Shown: piece after piece, positions 34,768 to 43,812 of the stretch | How the letters are laid out: every line of letters starts with the position of its first letter | Numbering within the stretch: position 1 is the stretch's first letter | Assembly: GCA_937949785.1 (NCBI GenBank) | Contig: CALEDH010000008.1 | Span: 62,001-126,000 of the forward strand | Origin: an uncultured Sulfolobales archaeon | GTDB taxonomy: Archaea; Thermoproteota; Thermoprotei_A; Sulfolobales; NBVN01 | Length of the DNA: 64,000 nucleotides | Direction of reading: 5' to 3' | Notes under the pieces: model-generated | The model's database searches: none | What the model saw: the letters and a program-made list of their open reading frames with translations, nothing else | What the model was told of the DNA's origin: nothing | Program-made: the position numbers and the translations under genes

Positions 34768-36177
34768 TTATGTATTAACGACATTATGGTGCTTATCCCA
34801 ATATAATATAATATTCTGAGCGCATTCCTCAATACATGGCTTTAAATCGTCAGATTTAAGTAATGCTGAACCCCTACCCCTACCCCATACGTAGGTAGTA
34901 AAATCTACTTCCTTAGCATCACCTCTGTAAGTAGGTTCAAACCTAATTACAACGTCGGAGAGCATGGCGTTCAGCCTATAACGCTCCTCATCGATATAAC
35001 TACCAATACGGACAATTAACTTATTCTTAGACTTTAAGAAGTTTAAATTATCATATATTACGGTTAAGTATTTCCTCCCACTATATGCGGACCCAACCAT
35101 GCTAACATCATCATAAACCACAGCATCTGAAGATGTCTTCTCAACTAATTCCATTACCTTAAAAAGGAGGCCTCTAAGGTCGTATATGAATGGGTTTATA
35201 CTCATGATGGTGTAGTACTTATCTACCACTGCCTCAGCAAGTTCTTTAGGTACTCCGTACTTCTTAAATATCCTAACGATCTGCTCTCTTACCGAGTCAG
35301 GTGGGTGGTTGTATGATATGTAGAGACATTTAAGGTTGTTTAAAACTAGTAAAGATGTTAGGAGTATCCATCTTTCTAACGGCCTATTATCTGGGTGGTA
35401 AGTTATGTAGACCGCCATACCAAGATGTAGGTGTTCGAGAACGTCCTTAATCATCTTACAGGGAAGCTTTAACTCACCGACAGCTTTAGGTATTTCCTCT
35501 AGGAGCGGTTTCGGACGTAGTTCTATGCCCTTACCGCTGGAGATGGTGTACGGGATTTCACTTACTTTTACTTCACAGCCACGGGCCTTCCTAATCTCTA
35601 AGACCTTAAATGGGAGTTCTCTCTTAGTGATGTTCCTCATTATGAAGAGGACGTCAGCGATGAAGTAGGCATCGCCTAAATACTTAAGCTTATTATGTCC
35701 GAGTGACTCGGCAATTAATACAACAGTCCCTTTAATCTTATTAGGAAGTTCGTATAGGAAGTTCTGAGTTACAGACCTTCTCTCAGCATGGGTTTTCATA
35801 GGTATGAGGATTGGTGTTATTGAATCTAATACTAGTACCTTAGGCTTGAAATCATCTACGATTTTTAATATTGTCTCACCTAGAAACTCTGGTGAAATAG
35901 CTGTTGGGAGTTTAACAAATCTAAAGAGGCCCTTAGACTCAACACTGCTTAAGTTTACCCCTAACCCCGACATAACACTAAATAGTTTATCCTTATCTTC
36001 GTAGAAGGTTATGTATAGGCATTTATTACCTCTTAAAGCATTAACGTAACACATAGTGCAGGCGAAGGCTGTCTTACCTGCGCCGGGGTCACCTGCAATA
36101 ATTATTAATGGATTTAAATTGAAAACGTTGGAGTACATCGCATCCAAGTACTCGTAGCCGAAGGTTATATCACTCAT
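34768..36177 (-). CDS. KaiC-like RecA-superfamily ATPase with degenerate second domain
   Basis: 469 aa with two RecA-like halves. The first has Walker A AGDPGAGKT, the KaiC-like catalytic Glu region (LYITFYED) and Walker B KVLVLDSITP. The second (about 250-450) repeats the strand pattern (MAVYITYHP, CLYISYNHPP, DAVVYDDVSMVG) but its P-loop is lost, so it should not bind ATP in the normal way. Archaeal KaiC-like proteins are mostly signalling ATPases of unknown output. Isolated gene with AT-rich flanks. Confidence 0.85.
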   Translation of the reverse strand: MSDITFGYEYLDAMYSNVFNLNPLIIIAGDPGAGKTAFACTMCYVNALRGNKCLYITFYEDKDKLFSVMSGLGVNLSSVESKGLFRFVKLPTAISPEFLGETILKIVDDFKPKVLVLDSITPILIPMKTHAERRSVTQNFLYELPNKIKGTVVLIAESLGHNKLKYLGDAYFIADVLFIMRNITKRELPFKVLEIRKARGCEVKVSEIPYTISSGKGIELRPKPLLEEIPKAVGELKLPCKMIKDVLEHLHLGMAVYITYHPDNRPLERWILLTSLLVLNNLKCLYISYNHPPDSVREQIVRIFKKYGVPKELAEAVVDKYYTIMSINPFIYDLRGLLFKVMELVEKTSSDAVVYDDVSMVGSAYSGRKYLTVIYDNLNFLKSKNKLIVRIGSYIDEERYRLNAMLSDVVIRFEPTYRGDAKEVDFTTYVWGRGRGSALLKSDDLKPCIEECAQNIILYWDKHHNVVNT

Positions 36178-36386
36178 TACCTCTCAACCACGACCTACAT
36201 ACTTATATTCTATATTTTTTTAAAATCTATCTTTCCTTAAACATGGAAAATCGGATATAGGCTAATTATTAACTATTACTTATATCAATTATCAATTATT
36301 GTAAATTTTTAGTTCTTGATTAAGAAGGTGTGTTTTACTTGTTAATTGCTAAGCATTGCTTAAGGTGTAATGTATGGTGTCATCAT

Positions 36387-37052
36387 TTATAGCGGCCAGG
36401 ACTCCATCTTGTATGACATGTCCCAGAATAGGTATTCGTATTTACTTGCAGTTATGAATATTCTCTTTAATTTATTCTTATCGCTTAGATCTCCGCTTTC
36501 ATCAACTACTCTCCTTAAGTCGTTGACTAACTGTACGTATTCCTCAGTAACATATGTTTTAGCCCATTCAACGTATAATTCGTTGGTGTTATTCGCTAGT
36601 CTCTCCCTATGTTTTTCAGCTATTTCAGCATAACTCCAGAAGCATGGTAGCATTGCCACCATCCCGTAAATTGGTGGGTTTAACACACAGGTCGTTGTTA
36701 AGTAATTCATATACGCCGTGTTTGTAGGGGCTGGCTCTACATTCATAACATCTTCTAACCTCAACCCTAATCTACGTAGGAGTTTTCCGTAGTTTGCCAT
36801 CTCAGTAGTCGCCTCTATGTAAGCTAGTTCTAAGGCCTTCCTAGCTAGTTCGTAGTCTGCCTTAGATGCTATTAGGCTAAAACATCTGTACATGGTTATT
36901 AAGTAGTTATAGTCTTGAATTATGTAGTACTTAAATTTCTCCATGGGAAGTGTACCGCTAAATAACTCCACTACAAATGGGTGGTTGAAGATCTTCTGCC
37001 ATATCTTATCAGCAGCTACCCTTAACTCGTAAGTTAGACTCATATTCATCAC
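36387..37052 (-). CDS. tenA: TenA family aminopyrimidine aminohydrolase/thiaminase II
   Basis: 221 aa all-helical TenA. The catalytic Cys is seen in AMLPCFWSYAEIA, the preceding conserved block in FKYYIIQDYNYLI, and the late acidic residues in KYEYLFWDMSY. It salvages HMP from degraded thiamine. Overlaps the YkoE gene by 4 bp; part of the ECF cluster, which implies its substrate is the imported compound. Confidence 0.93.
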   Translation of the reverse strand: MMNMSLTYELRVAADKIWQKIFNHPFVVELFSGTLPMEKFKYYIIQDYNYLITMYRCFSLIASKADYELARKALELAYIEATTEMANYGKLLRRLGLRLEDVMNVEPAPTNTAYMNYLTTTCVLNPPIYGMVAMLPCFWSYAEIAEKHRERLANNTNELYVEWAKTYVTEEYVQLVNDLRRVVDESGDLSDKNKLKRIFITASKYEYLFWDMSYKMESWPL

Positions 37053-37576
37053 TTCCTAATAGTTTTTACGGCAATAGCTGCTATAGCTCCATATACCGCA
37101 CCACTTACGACTGCAGCGATGGTTATTAAGACCATAACCTCAGCCGGGTATATGTCGCCGAAGAGTAGGGCGTCAAGAGCTACGCATGGGGGTCCGGCAA
37201 ACGCACCTGCTAACGATGCTTGGAGAACACCGAACTTCTTATACCTGAATAGCATGTATGCTGCCTCAGACGCTAGTCCCTGAGCAAAGCCGTAGATAAG
37301 GTTAGTAAACGCGCCGTAGGTCGGTATTAAGGTCTCAACTAAAGCTCCTAAGAACTCACCTAGGAAGGCAGTACCTGGCTTCCTAATTAACGTAGCTGCT
37401 AGTGGGGCACCGATAAACCATAGGCCGTAGGAAATAACCCTCGCAACTATCGGGCCTCCAATAGCACTTCCTAAGAAGTAAATATTCCAAGTTAATGCGA
37501 ATATTACCCCAGCTACTGCTGCAACTACCCCTAAGTAGGTTAGGTCTAATGCCGTGAACCTCCTACCTAATGACAT
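37049..37576 (-). CDS. ykoE: ECF transporter substrate-binding (S) component, YkoE-like
   Basis: 175 aa, five to six TM helices. The YkoE family signature is clear in LIRKPGTAFLGEFLGALVETL and YGFAQGLASEAAYMLFRYKKFG. S components bind vitamins at picomolar to nanomolar affinity; YkoE types are assigned to thiamine or its HMP moiety, in agreement with the adjacent tenA. Confidence 0.92.
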   Translation of the reverse strand: MSLGRRFTALDLTYLGVVAAVAGVIFALTWNIYFLGSAIGGPIVARVISYGLWFIGAPLAATLIRKPGTAFLGEFLGALVETLIPTYGAFTNLIYGFAQGLASEAAYMLFRYKKFGVLQASLAGAFAGPPCVALDALLFGDIYPAEVMVLITIAAVVSGAVYGAIAAIAVKTIRK

Positions 37577-37637
37577 AGTTTAAGACCTCTAGTAAATCAT
37601 TAATCACTGATTTATAAATATGTTGATAAATTATTAA

Positions 37638-38345
37638 TCAATGCATTACGAATACTGCAATGAATTGTAGGATTAGTATCGAATATATTACTAGGTCTTT
37701 AAGGCTTACCCTAAGTCCAACCCTCCTAGGACTTCTCTGTGCAAACCCTCTTAACTCAGCAGCTATGCCGATCCAGACAGCCCTCTCTAAACCTAAACTC
37801 AGTAGGGGTCTTAGGAAACTCCCAAAATCTGCTGGTGTTACCGGGTATTTCCTAAACCCCCTCTCAGCTCTGACTAAGCGTATTTCCCCAGCATCACGTT
37901 CAAGTATGTTTAACATTCTTAAACCAACAGCTAATGCGTAGGCTATGTCCTTAGACAGTCCTAACTCCTCTTCTAAGGACTTTATGAGTTCCCTAGCATT
38001 TGTTTGGGTTATGAAGATAAGTGCTGCGCCGAGAATTACTAGGAGTCTTAAAGTTACGTTTAGGAATGATGTAATTGCCCCCTCCTTTATAGCTATGAAG
38101 CTGAGGTCTACTAATAATGCCCCGCTATTTGAGAATATTAAGGCATTGATGAATAACCCTATAAGACCTACGAGGAATAACGCTATTAGAGCTGTAAATC
38201 TTTTCCTAAGACCTAAGACTATACCTACTGGTGAGTTGATGAGTGTTAGGATTAGTAACTGCTCTGTAGACCTAGCTATGAATGCTAGGATAGTTACTAT
38301 AAGTCCGTATATAAATAAGGTTAGAGGTCTTAACTTAAACATCAT
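37638..38345 (-). CDS. ykoC: ECF transporter transmembrane (T) component, EcfT/YkoC-like
   Basis: 235 aa, about five TM helices, CbiQ/EcfT family. The C-terminal coupling helices carry the two Ala-Arg-Gly-type motifs as RAERGFRKYP and AAELRGFAQRSP, which contact the ATPases. Overlaps the ATPase gene by 4 bp; the gap to ykoE is 61 bp. Confidence 0.92.
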   Translation of the reverse strand: MMFKLRPLTLFIYGLIVTILAFIARSTEQLLILTLINSPVGIVLGLRKRFTALIALFLVGLIGLFINALIFSNSGALLVDLSFIAIKEGAITSFLNVTLRLLVILGAALIFITQTNARELIKSLEEELGLSKDIAYALAVGLRMLNILERDAGEIRLVRAERGFRKYPVTPADFGSFLRPLLSLGLERAVWIGIAAELRGFAQRSPRRVGLRVSLKDLVIYSILILQFIAVFVMH

Positions 38346-39781
38346 AATACCTCAATAGGTCCTTCAAGGTACTTCACAGCCTCCTCCACACTAACTTCTA
38401 CTAACTTCCCACCACTCATTATGTAGGTCTTAGTAGCTACCTCACCTAGGAGTCTAACATCGTGGGAAGCTATCAGCACTGACCTACCTTCAGAAACAGC
38501 GTTTCTAACCCAACTTACATACTGCTTAAGTAGGTTTAAGTCGAGACCTGCAGTCGGTTCATCGAACATCAATACCTTAGGGTTGTAGGCTCTAGCAATT
38601 AGGTATGAAAGCCACCTTCTCTGGCCGTGGCTTAACTTATAGGGTGATTCATTAAGTACCTCTTTAATCCAAGGCACTTCATTAGTAATTGTAGTTAATT
38701 CACTACTACCTAATAAACTTAACTCCTTTAAAACTTTATCATAGATAAATATATAGTCAGGTTCTTGGGGAACATAAAACACATCTCTAACTCCGTAACG
38801 CTTAATGCTATTACGAGGTATTACCTTAATATAACCTCTCTCTGCCTTATAAAGACCTGATAAAACTTTAAGTAACGTACTCTTACCGCATCCATTCCTC
38901 CCAACAATAATCCCTACATCACCTTCTCTAAGACTTATACTAACTCCCTTTAAGACGTAGTCATTACTTGATGGGTACTTAAACCATAAGTCTTCAGCTC
39001 TTAACACCTCTACTCTACTACTATTTATGCTTAACTTCTTAGTGAGGCTAGGTTTAGATATATCAATACCTAAACCCCCCACCATATTGATAATATAGTT
39101 GTAATTGCCTGATAAACAGTCTCTATCTAGATAATATAATTGTTTACCATCCTTCATCACTAGTATCTTATCGGCTAGGCCTAGGAAGTACCTAGCCTTA
39201 TGCTCAATAACTATTATGGTAATACCCTCCGTTCTTAACCGGTTAATATACTTAAGGATATCTGAAATCCCCCAAGGATCTAAATTAGCAGTCGGTTCAT
39301 CAAATATTACTAACTTAGGTTTATGAATTATTGAAGCTATAATGCATAACCTCTTCTTCTCACCTCCTGATAAATACTCAGTCGGGCTGTACGCCTTAAC
39401 CTCAAGCCCTACATGTCTTAAAGAGTTAATTATTAACTCTGAGTCTACTTTAAAGCCTAAGTTCTCTAACGTAAATGCGACCTCATCAGCAGGTGTTGGC
39501 ATAGCAAGCTGTTTCTCAGGGTCTTGAAGTACAACTCCAACTAACTTAGGTACTTCAAGGAAGCCTTCAGGTGTTAAAGTATTTACACCAGCTAAGCTCA
39601 CATCACCCTCAACTGAGCCGTTAAGTAGGTTATTCAGCACCCCTGTAATAGTCAGTATTAGAGTTGTCTTACCTGAGCCTGAAGGACCTGTAATAAGTAG
39701 TAACTCACCCTTAGATAGGGAGAAGTTAACATCTCTGATTACCGGTACACCTCTCCTAAACCCAGCTCTTAAGATGTTCAC
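38342..39781 (-). CDS. ykoD: ECF transporter ATPase, duplicated (YkoD-like)
   Basis: 479 aa with two full NBDs: domain 1 Walker A GPSGSGKT, signature YLSGGEKKR, Walker B LVIFDEPTANLD; domain 2 Walker A GRNGCGKS, signature LSHGQRR, Walker B VLMFDEPTAGLD. The fused ATPase pair is typical of the YkoEDC system. First gene of the ykoD-ykoC-ykoE-tenA operon. I see no TPP (THI-box) riboswitch in the 122-bp upstream gap. Confidence 0.94.
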   Translation of the reverse strand: MNILRAGFRRGVPVIRDVNFSLSKGELLLITGPSGSGKTTLILTITGVLNNLLNGSVEGDVSLAGVNTLTPEGFLEVPKLVGVVLQDPEKQLAMPTPADEVAFTLENLGFKVDSELIINSLRHVGLEVKAYSPTEYLSGGEKKRLCIIASIIHKPKLVIFDEPTANLDPWGISDILKYINRLRTEGITIIVIEHKARYFLGLADKILVMKDGKQLYYLDRDCLSGNYNYIINMVGGLGIDISKPSLTKKLSINSSRVEVLRAEDLWFKYPSSNDYVLKGVSISLREGDVGIIVGRNGCGKSTLLKVLSGLYKAERGYIKVIPRNSIKRYGVRDVFYVPQEPDYIFIYDKVLKELSLLGSSELTTITNEVPWIKEVLNESPYKLSHGQRRWLSYLIARAYNPKVLMFDEPTAGLDLNLLKQYVSWVRNAVSEGRSVLIASHDVRLLGEVATKTYIMSGGKLVEVSVEEAVKYLEGPIEVL

Positions 39782-39903
39782 GTTTAACAGTTATCTCCCA
39801 CCTTTAATGAATACCTAACACCTACTTATAATGCTTTACATAACTAAGTAATCATTACGGTTTAATTACGATATAATTAAACTGTAAGTAGTGGTGGCTA
39901 TGG

Positions 39904-41241
39904 TTGAGTAGAGGCGGTAGGACCTACTACTTTAACGTCTTACTGGCTACGACGACCGCATCCTTCATAACCCCCTTTACATCATCTTCGATAGCGTTAG
40001 CACTTCCAACACTATCAGATGAGTTTAACGTTAGCTTAGCTGAGGTGAATTGGGTTGCGAACGTATTCCTCATAGCCTTATCCTCATCAGTACTTGTTTT
40101 CGGCCGTTTAAGTGATTGGTTGGGTAGGGGTAGGGTATTCTTAGTAGGCATAGTTTTATTCACTATCACATCGCTTACAACTATATTAGTAGGTAATTAT
40201 CCGGCATTCCTAGCATTTAGGTTTTTACAGGGTGTGTCATCAGCTATGATTGCCAGTACTGCAGCTGCGATACTGGCAGATTCCTTCCCTAGGGAGAGGA
40301 GGGGATTAGTGATGGGGGTAAACGTTATGGCGGTGTATATTGGGAGTACTTCAGGTCCGCTACTCGGCGGTTACTTAATAGGGCATTTCGGCTGGCGGTC
40401 CCTCTTCATAGTTAAGGCTGCGGTATGCTTAATAAGTTTAATCCTAACTGTAATGGTGGTTAGCCTAGCTGGTGGTATTGCCTCAAAGCCTAATCAGTTT
40501 AGATTACTCACTACATCTACATCGATAGTATTAATTGTGGTAGGTGCAGCTAATCTTAACAGCGTGGTAGGGGTTTTAACGATGTTATGCGGAGCGCTCA
40601 TATTTGTGAGTACGTTGATGGTTGAGTGGGGTAATCCGAAAATACTGCACCGCAGTATGTTCTGCAGGAGGTTCTTAGCTGCTAACATAGCTGCATTACT
40701 TAACTATAGTGCTACGTTCGCACTTACTATACTGCTAAGCAATTACTTACAGAGGGTCCGTGGATTCCAGCCAGGCGATGCGGGGTTAATCTTAGCAGCC
40801 CAACCAACTATTCAAGCACTATTCTCACCTATGGCAGGACTCCTAGCCGACCGTTACGAACCATCAGCAATAGCCTCCGTAGGTATGTTCGTAACAGCTA
40901 TTGGTGTGGGGAGCTTAATGTTAATTGGTGAGACAACCCCCATAACTAACTTAACACTCATATTAGCAGTTCTAGGTATGGGTTTCACCTTATTCGCATC
41001 ACCTAACACTACAGCGATCATGAACATAGCTTCTAGAGAGGCATACGGGTCTGCTGCAGCTTTCCTAGCGACTATGAGGTTTGTAGGGCAGGCCTTAAGC
41101 ACTTCAATAATTACCTCAGTAATGGCTGTTGAGAAGAACTTACTAATAGCTACTAAGACATCATTAACGATATACATAGCTTTAAGTATCTTAGGCGCTC
41201 TTCTCTCACTAATGGCTAGGGGTAAACGCTTAAGCACTTAA
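39904..41241 (+). CDS. MFS transporter (DHA-type drug/metabolite exporter)
   Basis: 445 aa, 12 or more hydrophobic helices. MFS signature between TM2 and TM3 as GRLSDWLGRGRVFLVG, and the antiporter motif in TM5 as YIGSTSGPLLGGYL. Start is TTG 39904 (MSRGGRTYYF); the ATG a few bases before runs into TAG. Divergent from the ECF operon. Substrate unknown. Confidence 0.9.
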   Translation: MSRGGRTYYFNVLLATTTASFITPFTSSSIALALPTLSDEFNVSLAEVNWVANVFLIALSSSVLVFGRLSDWLGRGRVFLVGIVLFTITSLTTILVGNYPAFLAFRFLQGVSSAMIASTAAAILADSFPRERRGLVMGVNVMAVYIGSTSGPLLGGYLIGHFGWRSLFIVKAAVCLISLILTVMVVSLAGGIASKPNQFRLLTTSTSIVLIVVGAANLNSVVGVLTMLCGALIFVSTLMVEWGNPKILHRSMFCRRFLAANIAALLNYSATFALTILLSNYLQRVRGFQPGDAGLILAAQPTIQALFSPMAGLLADRYEPSAIASVGMFVTAIGVGSLMLIGETTPITNLTLILAVLGMGFTLFASPNTTAIMNIASREAYGSAAAFLATMRFVGQALSTSIITSVMAVEKNLLIATKTSLTIYIALSILGALLSLMARGKRLST

Positions 41242-41344
41242 TTAGGTAGGGCTTCAACCATAGATACGTTAATTCATCATACCTACAATTCCGGGTAATT
41301 AACGTTTAAATTATTAGGTGTTTTGATGGTTGTTAGGTGGGTAA

Positions 41345-42061
41345 GTGACTTACGGAGGAAGTCTTAAGGAAATGATTGATTTACTTGAGAAACATTTTAA
41401 AGTAAGTGATGAGGAATTCATTGCCTACTACCTATGTAGGAGGGGGTATAATCCATTCGAAGTCTTAATCTCTATAATAATCTCTCAAAATACACGTGAT
41501 GACCTAGCGTTAATAGCTTTTAACAACTTAAAGGGGGTACTAGGTGATATAACACCTAACTCAGTATTAAATACTCCAATTAATGTTATTGAGGAGTCGT
41601 TGAAGGTTGCAGGTCTATATAGGAGGAAGGCTAGGGTAATAGTTGAATGTGCTAAGAATGTAGGGGAGTTAAGATCGTATGCGGACTTAAATTCACTACC
41701 TACTAATGATGTTAGAGAATTACTGTTAAGTATTAAGGGCATAGGGTATAAGACTGTAGATGTTTTCATGTTGATGTGTAGGGGTGAGAAGGTCTTCCCT
41801 ATCGACACACATATAAGGCGTGTACTGAGGAGGTTAGGCATCGTGGGTAGAGGTGATGATTACTTAAGAATGCAGGATATTGTTCACTCACTACTACCGC
41901 CTGATTACTACTTAAAAGCTCACATACTCTTAATAGAGCTTGGGAGGAAGTACTGTAAGGCGCGGAAAGCACTATGCAGTAAGTGCCCGTTAAGTAATTT
42001 ATGTATGAAAAAATTGGTTATTAGTGATGATCGATTTAAACATCACAACACTGCTAACTAA
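41345..42061 (+). CDS. nth: Endonuclease III-like DNA glycosylase/AP lyase
   Basis: 238 aa HhH-GPD protein. Helix-hairpin-helix LLSIKGIGYKTVDVF with the catalytic Lys, catalytic Asp in PIDTHIRRVLRR and the C-terminal [4Fe-4S] loop CKARKALCSKCPLSNLC (C-x6-C-x2-C-x5-C). Repairs oxidised or mismatched pyrimidines. GTG start at 41345. Confidence 0.93.
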   Translation: MTYGGSLKEMIDLLEKHFKVSDEEFIAYYLCRRGYNPFEVLISIIISQNTRDDLALIAFNNLKGVLGDITPNSVLNTPINVIEESLKVAGLYRRKARVIVECAKNVGELRSYADLNSLPTNDVRELLLSIKGIGYKTVDVFMLMCRGEKVFPIDTHIRRVLRRLGIVGRGDDYLRMQDIVHSLLPPDYYLKAHILLIELGRKYCKARKALCSKCPLSNLCMKKLVISDDRFKHHNTAN

Positions 42062-42068
42062 TCTATAC

Positions 42069-42728
42069 CTATAACCTAGATTTAAAGTAGTTCTGCACGT
42101 AGATCGCAGCAGCTGGGTTATGCCCCGTCACCCTATCCTTAACGATTAAGTACGTTACAGGTGCCTTCGAATAAGTTATGAATATGGTGTCATGTCCTAC
42201 GCAGAGTCCTACGACGATGTTTAACTCCGTCCCTACATTATTTAGTAGTTCTGCCTGAACTACTGGATTGCATATTGACTCATGCGTGTTCGGCCTAAGC
42301 TTCTGCTCCTCACTAAGACCTACTAAGGTCTTATCAAACCCACCGCACTTACAGCACACTGAGTAAACCTCAAACCCCTTACTCTCTAAGTACTTCACTA
42401 CGAACTCAGCCTCATCACTCAGCCCTATACAGAAAGCCACGCCTAACTTCCTTAGATTAAGCATCTTTGAGAACTCGTATACCTCACGTAGTCGAGGCCA
42501 AACACAGTAGCCCTCCTTCTCAACGGTTGAGGCAGTTCTATGGAGATCCTTAACAACGCCGACGTACTTATTAATAGATTCGCTAACAATATCTGAGTAG
42601 GTAAGCATTGGGCAGAAATCAGGTTTAACCGCTTGGGGTTCCCTACTACAAGGCTTTACCTTACAGTAAGCGCAGTTTGGACTCCTAATACTCACAGCTT
42701 TACCGCTCAAGATAACACCTACATACAT
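42069..42728 (-). CDS. DUF1847 metal-binding protein
   Basis: 219 aa. Cys-rich N-terminus (CAYCKVKPC), later CCKCGG and ICNP/GLCVGHD blocks, all typical of the DUF1847 family of anaerobes and archaea. Probably binds zinc or an Fe-S cluster; function unknown. Convergent with nth (7-bp gap). Confidence 0.85.
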   Translation of the reverse strand: MYVGVILSGKAVSIRSPNCAYCKVKPCSREPQAVKPDFCPMLTYSDIVSESINKYVGVVKDLHRTASTVEKEGYCVWPRLREVYEFSKMLNLRKLGVAFCIGLSDEAEFVVKYLESKGFEVYSVCCKCGGFDKTLVGLSEEQKLRPNTHESICNPVVQAELLNNVGTELNIVVGLCVGHDTIFITYSKAPVTYLIVKDRVTGHNPAAAIYVQNYFKSRL

Positions 42729-42808
42729 TAATGTGGTAGGATAATAAACGTGTAAGGTAGTGGAAGTTTATTTAGCTTAACGACTACTTTATTATTCGGT
42801 GTTAATAA

Positions 42809-43318
42809 ATGGGTGTAAGTAGTGATGAGCTTAAATCATTAGCTATCGTAGTTAAATGCGTTCAGGAATTTGAGGAGCTTACCTCAAACTTCTATGATAT
42901 GCTTTCATCAAAGCTAGATGATAGAAGTAAGTCATTACCTTTAAAGTGGATTTCAGTGGAGAGTGACTCACATGCAGTGCTTATGCGAAGTATATACGAA
43001 CTATTAGGTATTGAGACCTCCGGAGTTGATTGCTCGAAATTAGTTGGAACTCCTTGGCATGTATTAGAGGAGTTGATGAAGTCTATCGAGTCTGGAGGGT
43101 TTGATATCTCCGACATACTTAGTAAGTTGGAATTCGTTGAGGGATTCTTTGGTGAGGAAACCTACAATAAGTTGTTAATAGCCATGCTTAGGAGGTTAAT
43201 GGTTAAGGAGTTCGGTGATGTTTTAGATGAGATCTTATCTGAGGTTGTTGATGAGGAAAAGTATCATGAATCAATAATTAAATTATTAAAACGTGGTGGA
43301 GGGTCTACTACCAATTAA
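42809..43318 (+). CDS. Ferritin-like/rubrerythrin-like helical protein
   Basis: 169 aa, predicted four-helix bundle: VQEFEELTSNFYDML (first Glu), VESDSHAVLMRSIYELL (Glu/His), FVEGFFGEETYNKL and EVVDEEKYHESIIKLL (ExxH). The ligand pattern resembles a di-iron ferritin-like site, but the sequence is diverged and I cannot name a family member. No rubredoxin domain. ATG start; TATA-like TTTATTATT upstream. Confidence 0.7.
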   Translation: MGVSSDELKSLAIVVKCVQEFEELTSNFYDMLSSKLDDRSKSLPLKWISVESDSHAVLMRSIYELLGIETSGVDCSKLVGTPWHVLEELMKSIESGGFDISDILSKLEFVEGFFGEETYNKLLIAMLRRLMVKEFGDVLDEILSEVVDEEKYHESIIKLLKRGGGSTTN

Positions 43319-43342
43319 CTACTCTATGGTTGTAAGTGGCTG

Positions 43343-43759
43343 TTAGGTTTGACTAGATGCTTCAGCAAAGCTATTACTCCCTTCAGCAACTCTCAGAGTT
43401 ATTTTTAACTTAATCTTTAATGATTTAAATACTGTCGTTAGTTCGTCAAGCATGCTCATAGTTAGGGCTTCAGCTGTCGCATGCGGGTAGTCGATAATAG
43501 CTAACTTAACTTTAAACGGGCCGCTAATATGTACGTCTTCTAAATCGTTTCTCGGCACGATTAATGAGTAACGATATCGCTCAACAACACCTTCAACTAT
43601 TTCCCTAAGTTTTAGGAAGTCGATAACCATTAAATCCTCACCTAACTCACCTTCAACACATAGCGTTAAGGTGAAAGTATGTCCATGTAGTTGAGGTATG
43701 TTGTTAACTGGGGTGTAGTGAGATGCTTCAAATGTTATACCATCTACGCATACCCTCAT
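43343..43759 (-). CDS. 6-pyruvoyl-tetrahydropterin synthase/QueD-fold protein lacking the catalytic Cys
   Basis: 138 aa T-fold protein. Zinc ligands are present (FEASHY and LHGHTF), and the strand VIDFLKLREIVE and YPHATAEALT block are standard. In QueD/PTPS a Cys lies four residues before HGH; here that position is Ile (IPQLHGH), and no Glu replaces it as in PTPS-III. So classical PTPS, QueD or folate-type chemistry is doubtful. Confidence 0.85.
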   Translation of the reverse strand: MRVCVDGITFEASHYTPVNNIPQLHGHTFTLTLCVEGELGEDLMVIDFLKLREIVEGVVERYRYSLIVPRNDLEDVHISGPFKVKLAIIDYPHATAEALTMSMLDELTTVFKSLKIKLKITLRVAEGSNSFAEASSQT

Positions 43760-43812
43760 TCAATCACCGTTAACAGGATTTGTAGATTTAACTTAAGCTT
43801 AACTAATATTCT

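Noticed and set aside
36365-36400. Consensus box C (ATGATGA) on the minus strand behind tenA
   Set aside because: No box D (CTGA) at the right distance.
37945-38358. 137-aa plus-strand ORF
   Set aside because: Antisense to the EcfT gene, no family features.
39782-39903. TPP riboswitch before the ykoD operon
   Set aside because: No THI-box-like conserved segments in the gap.
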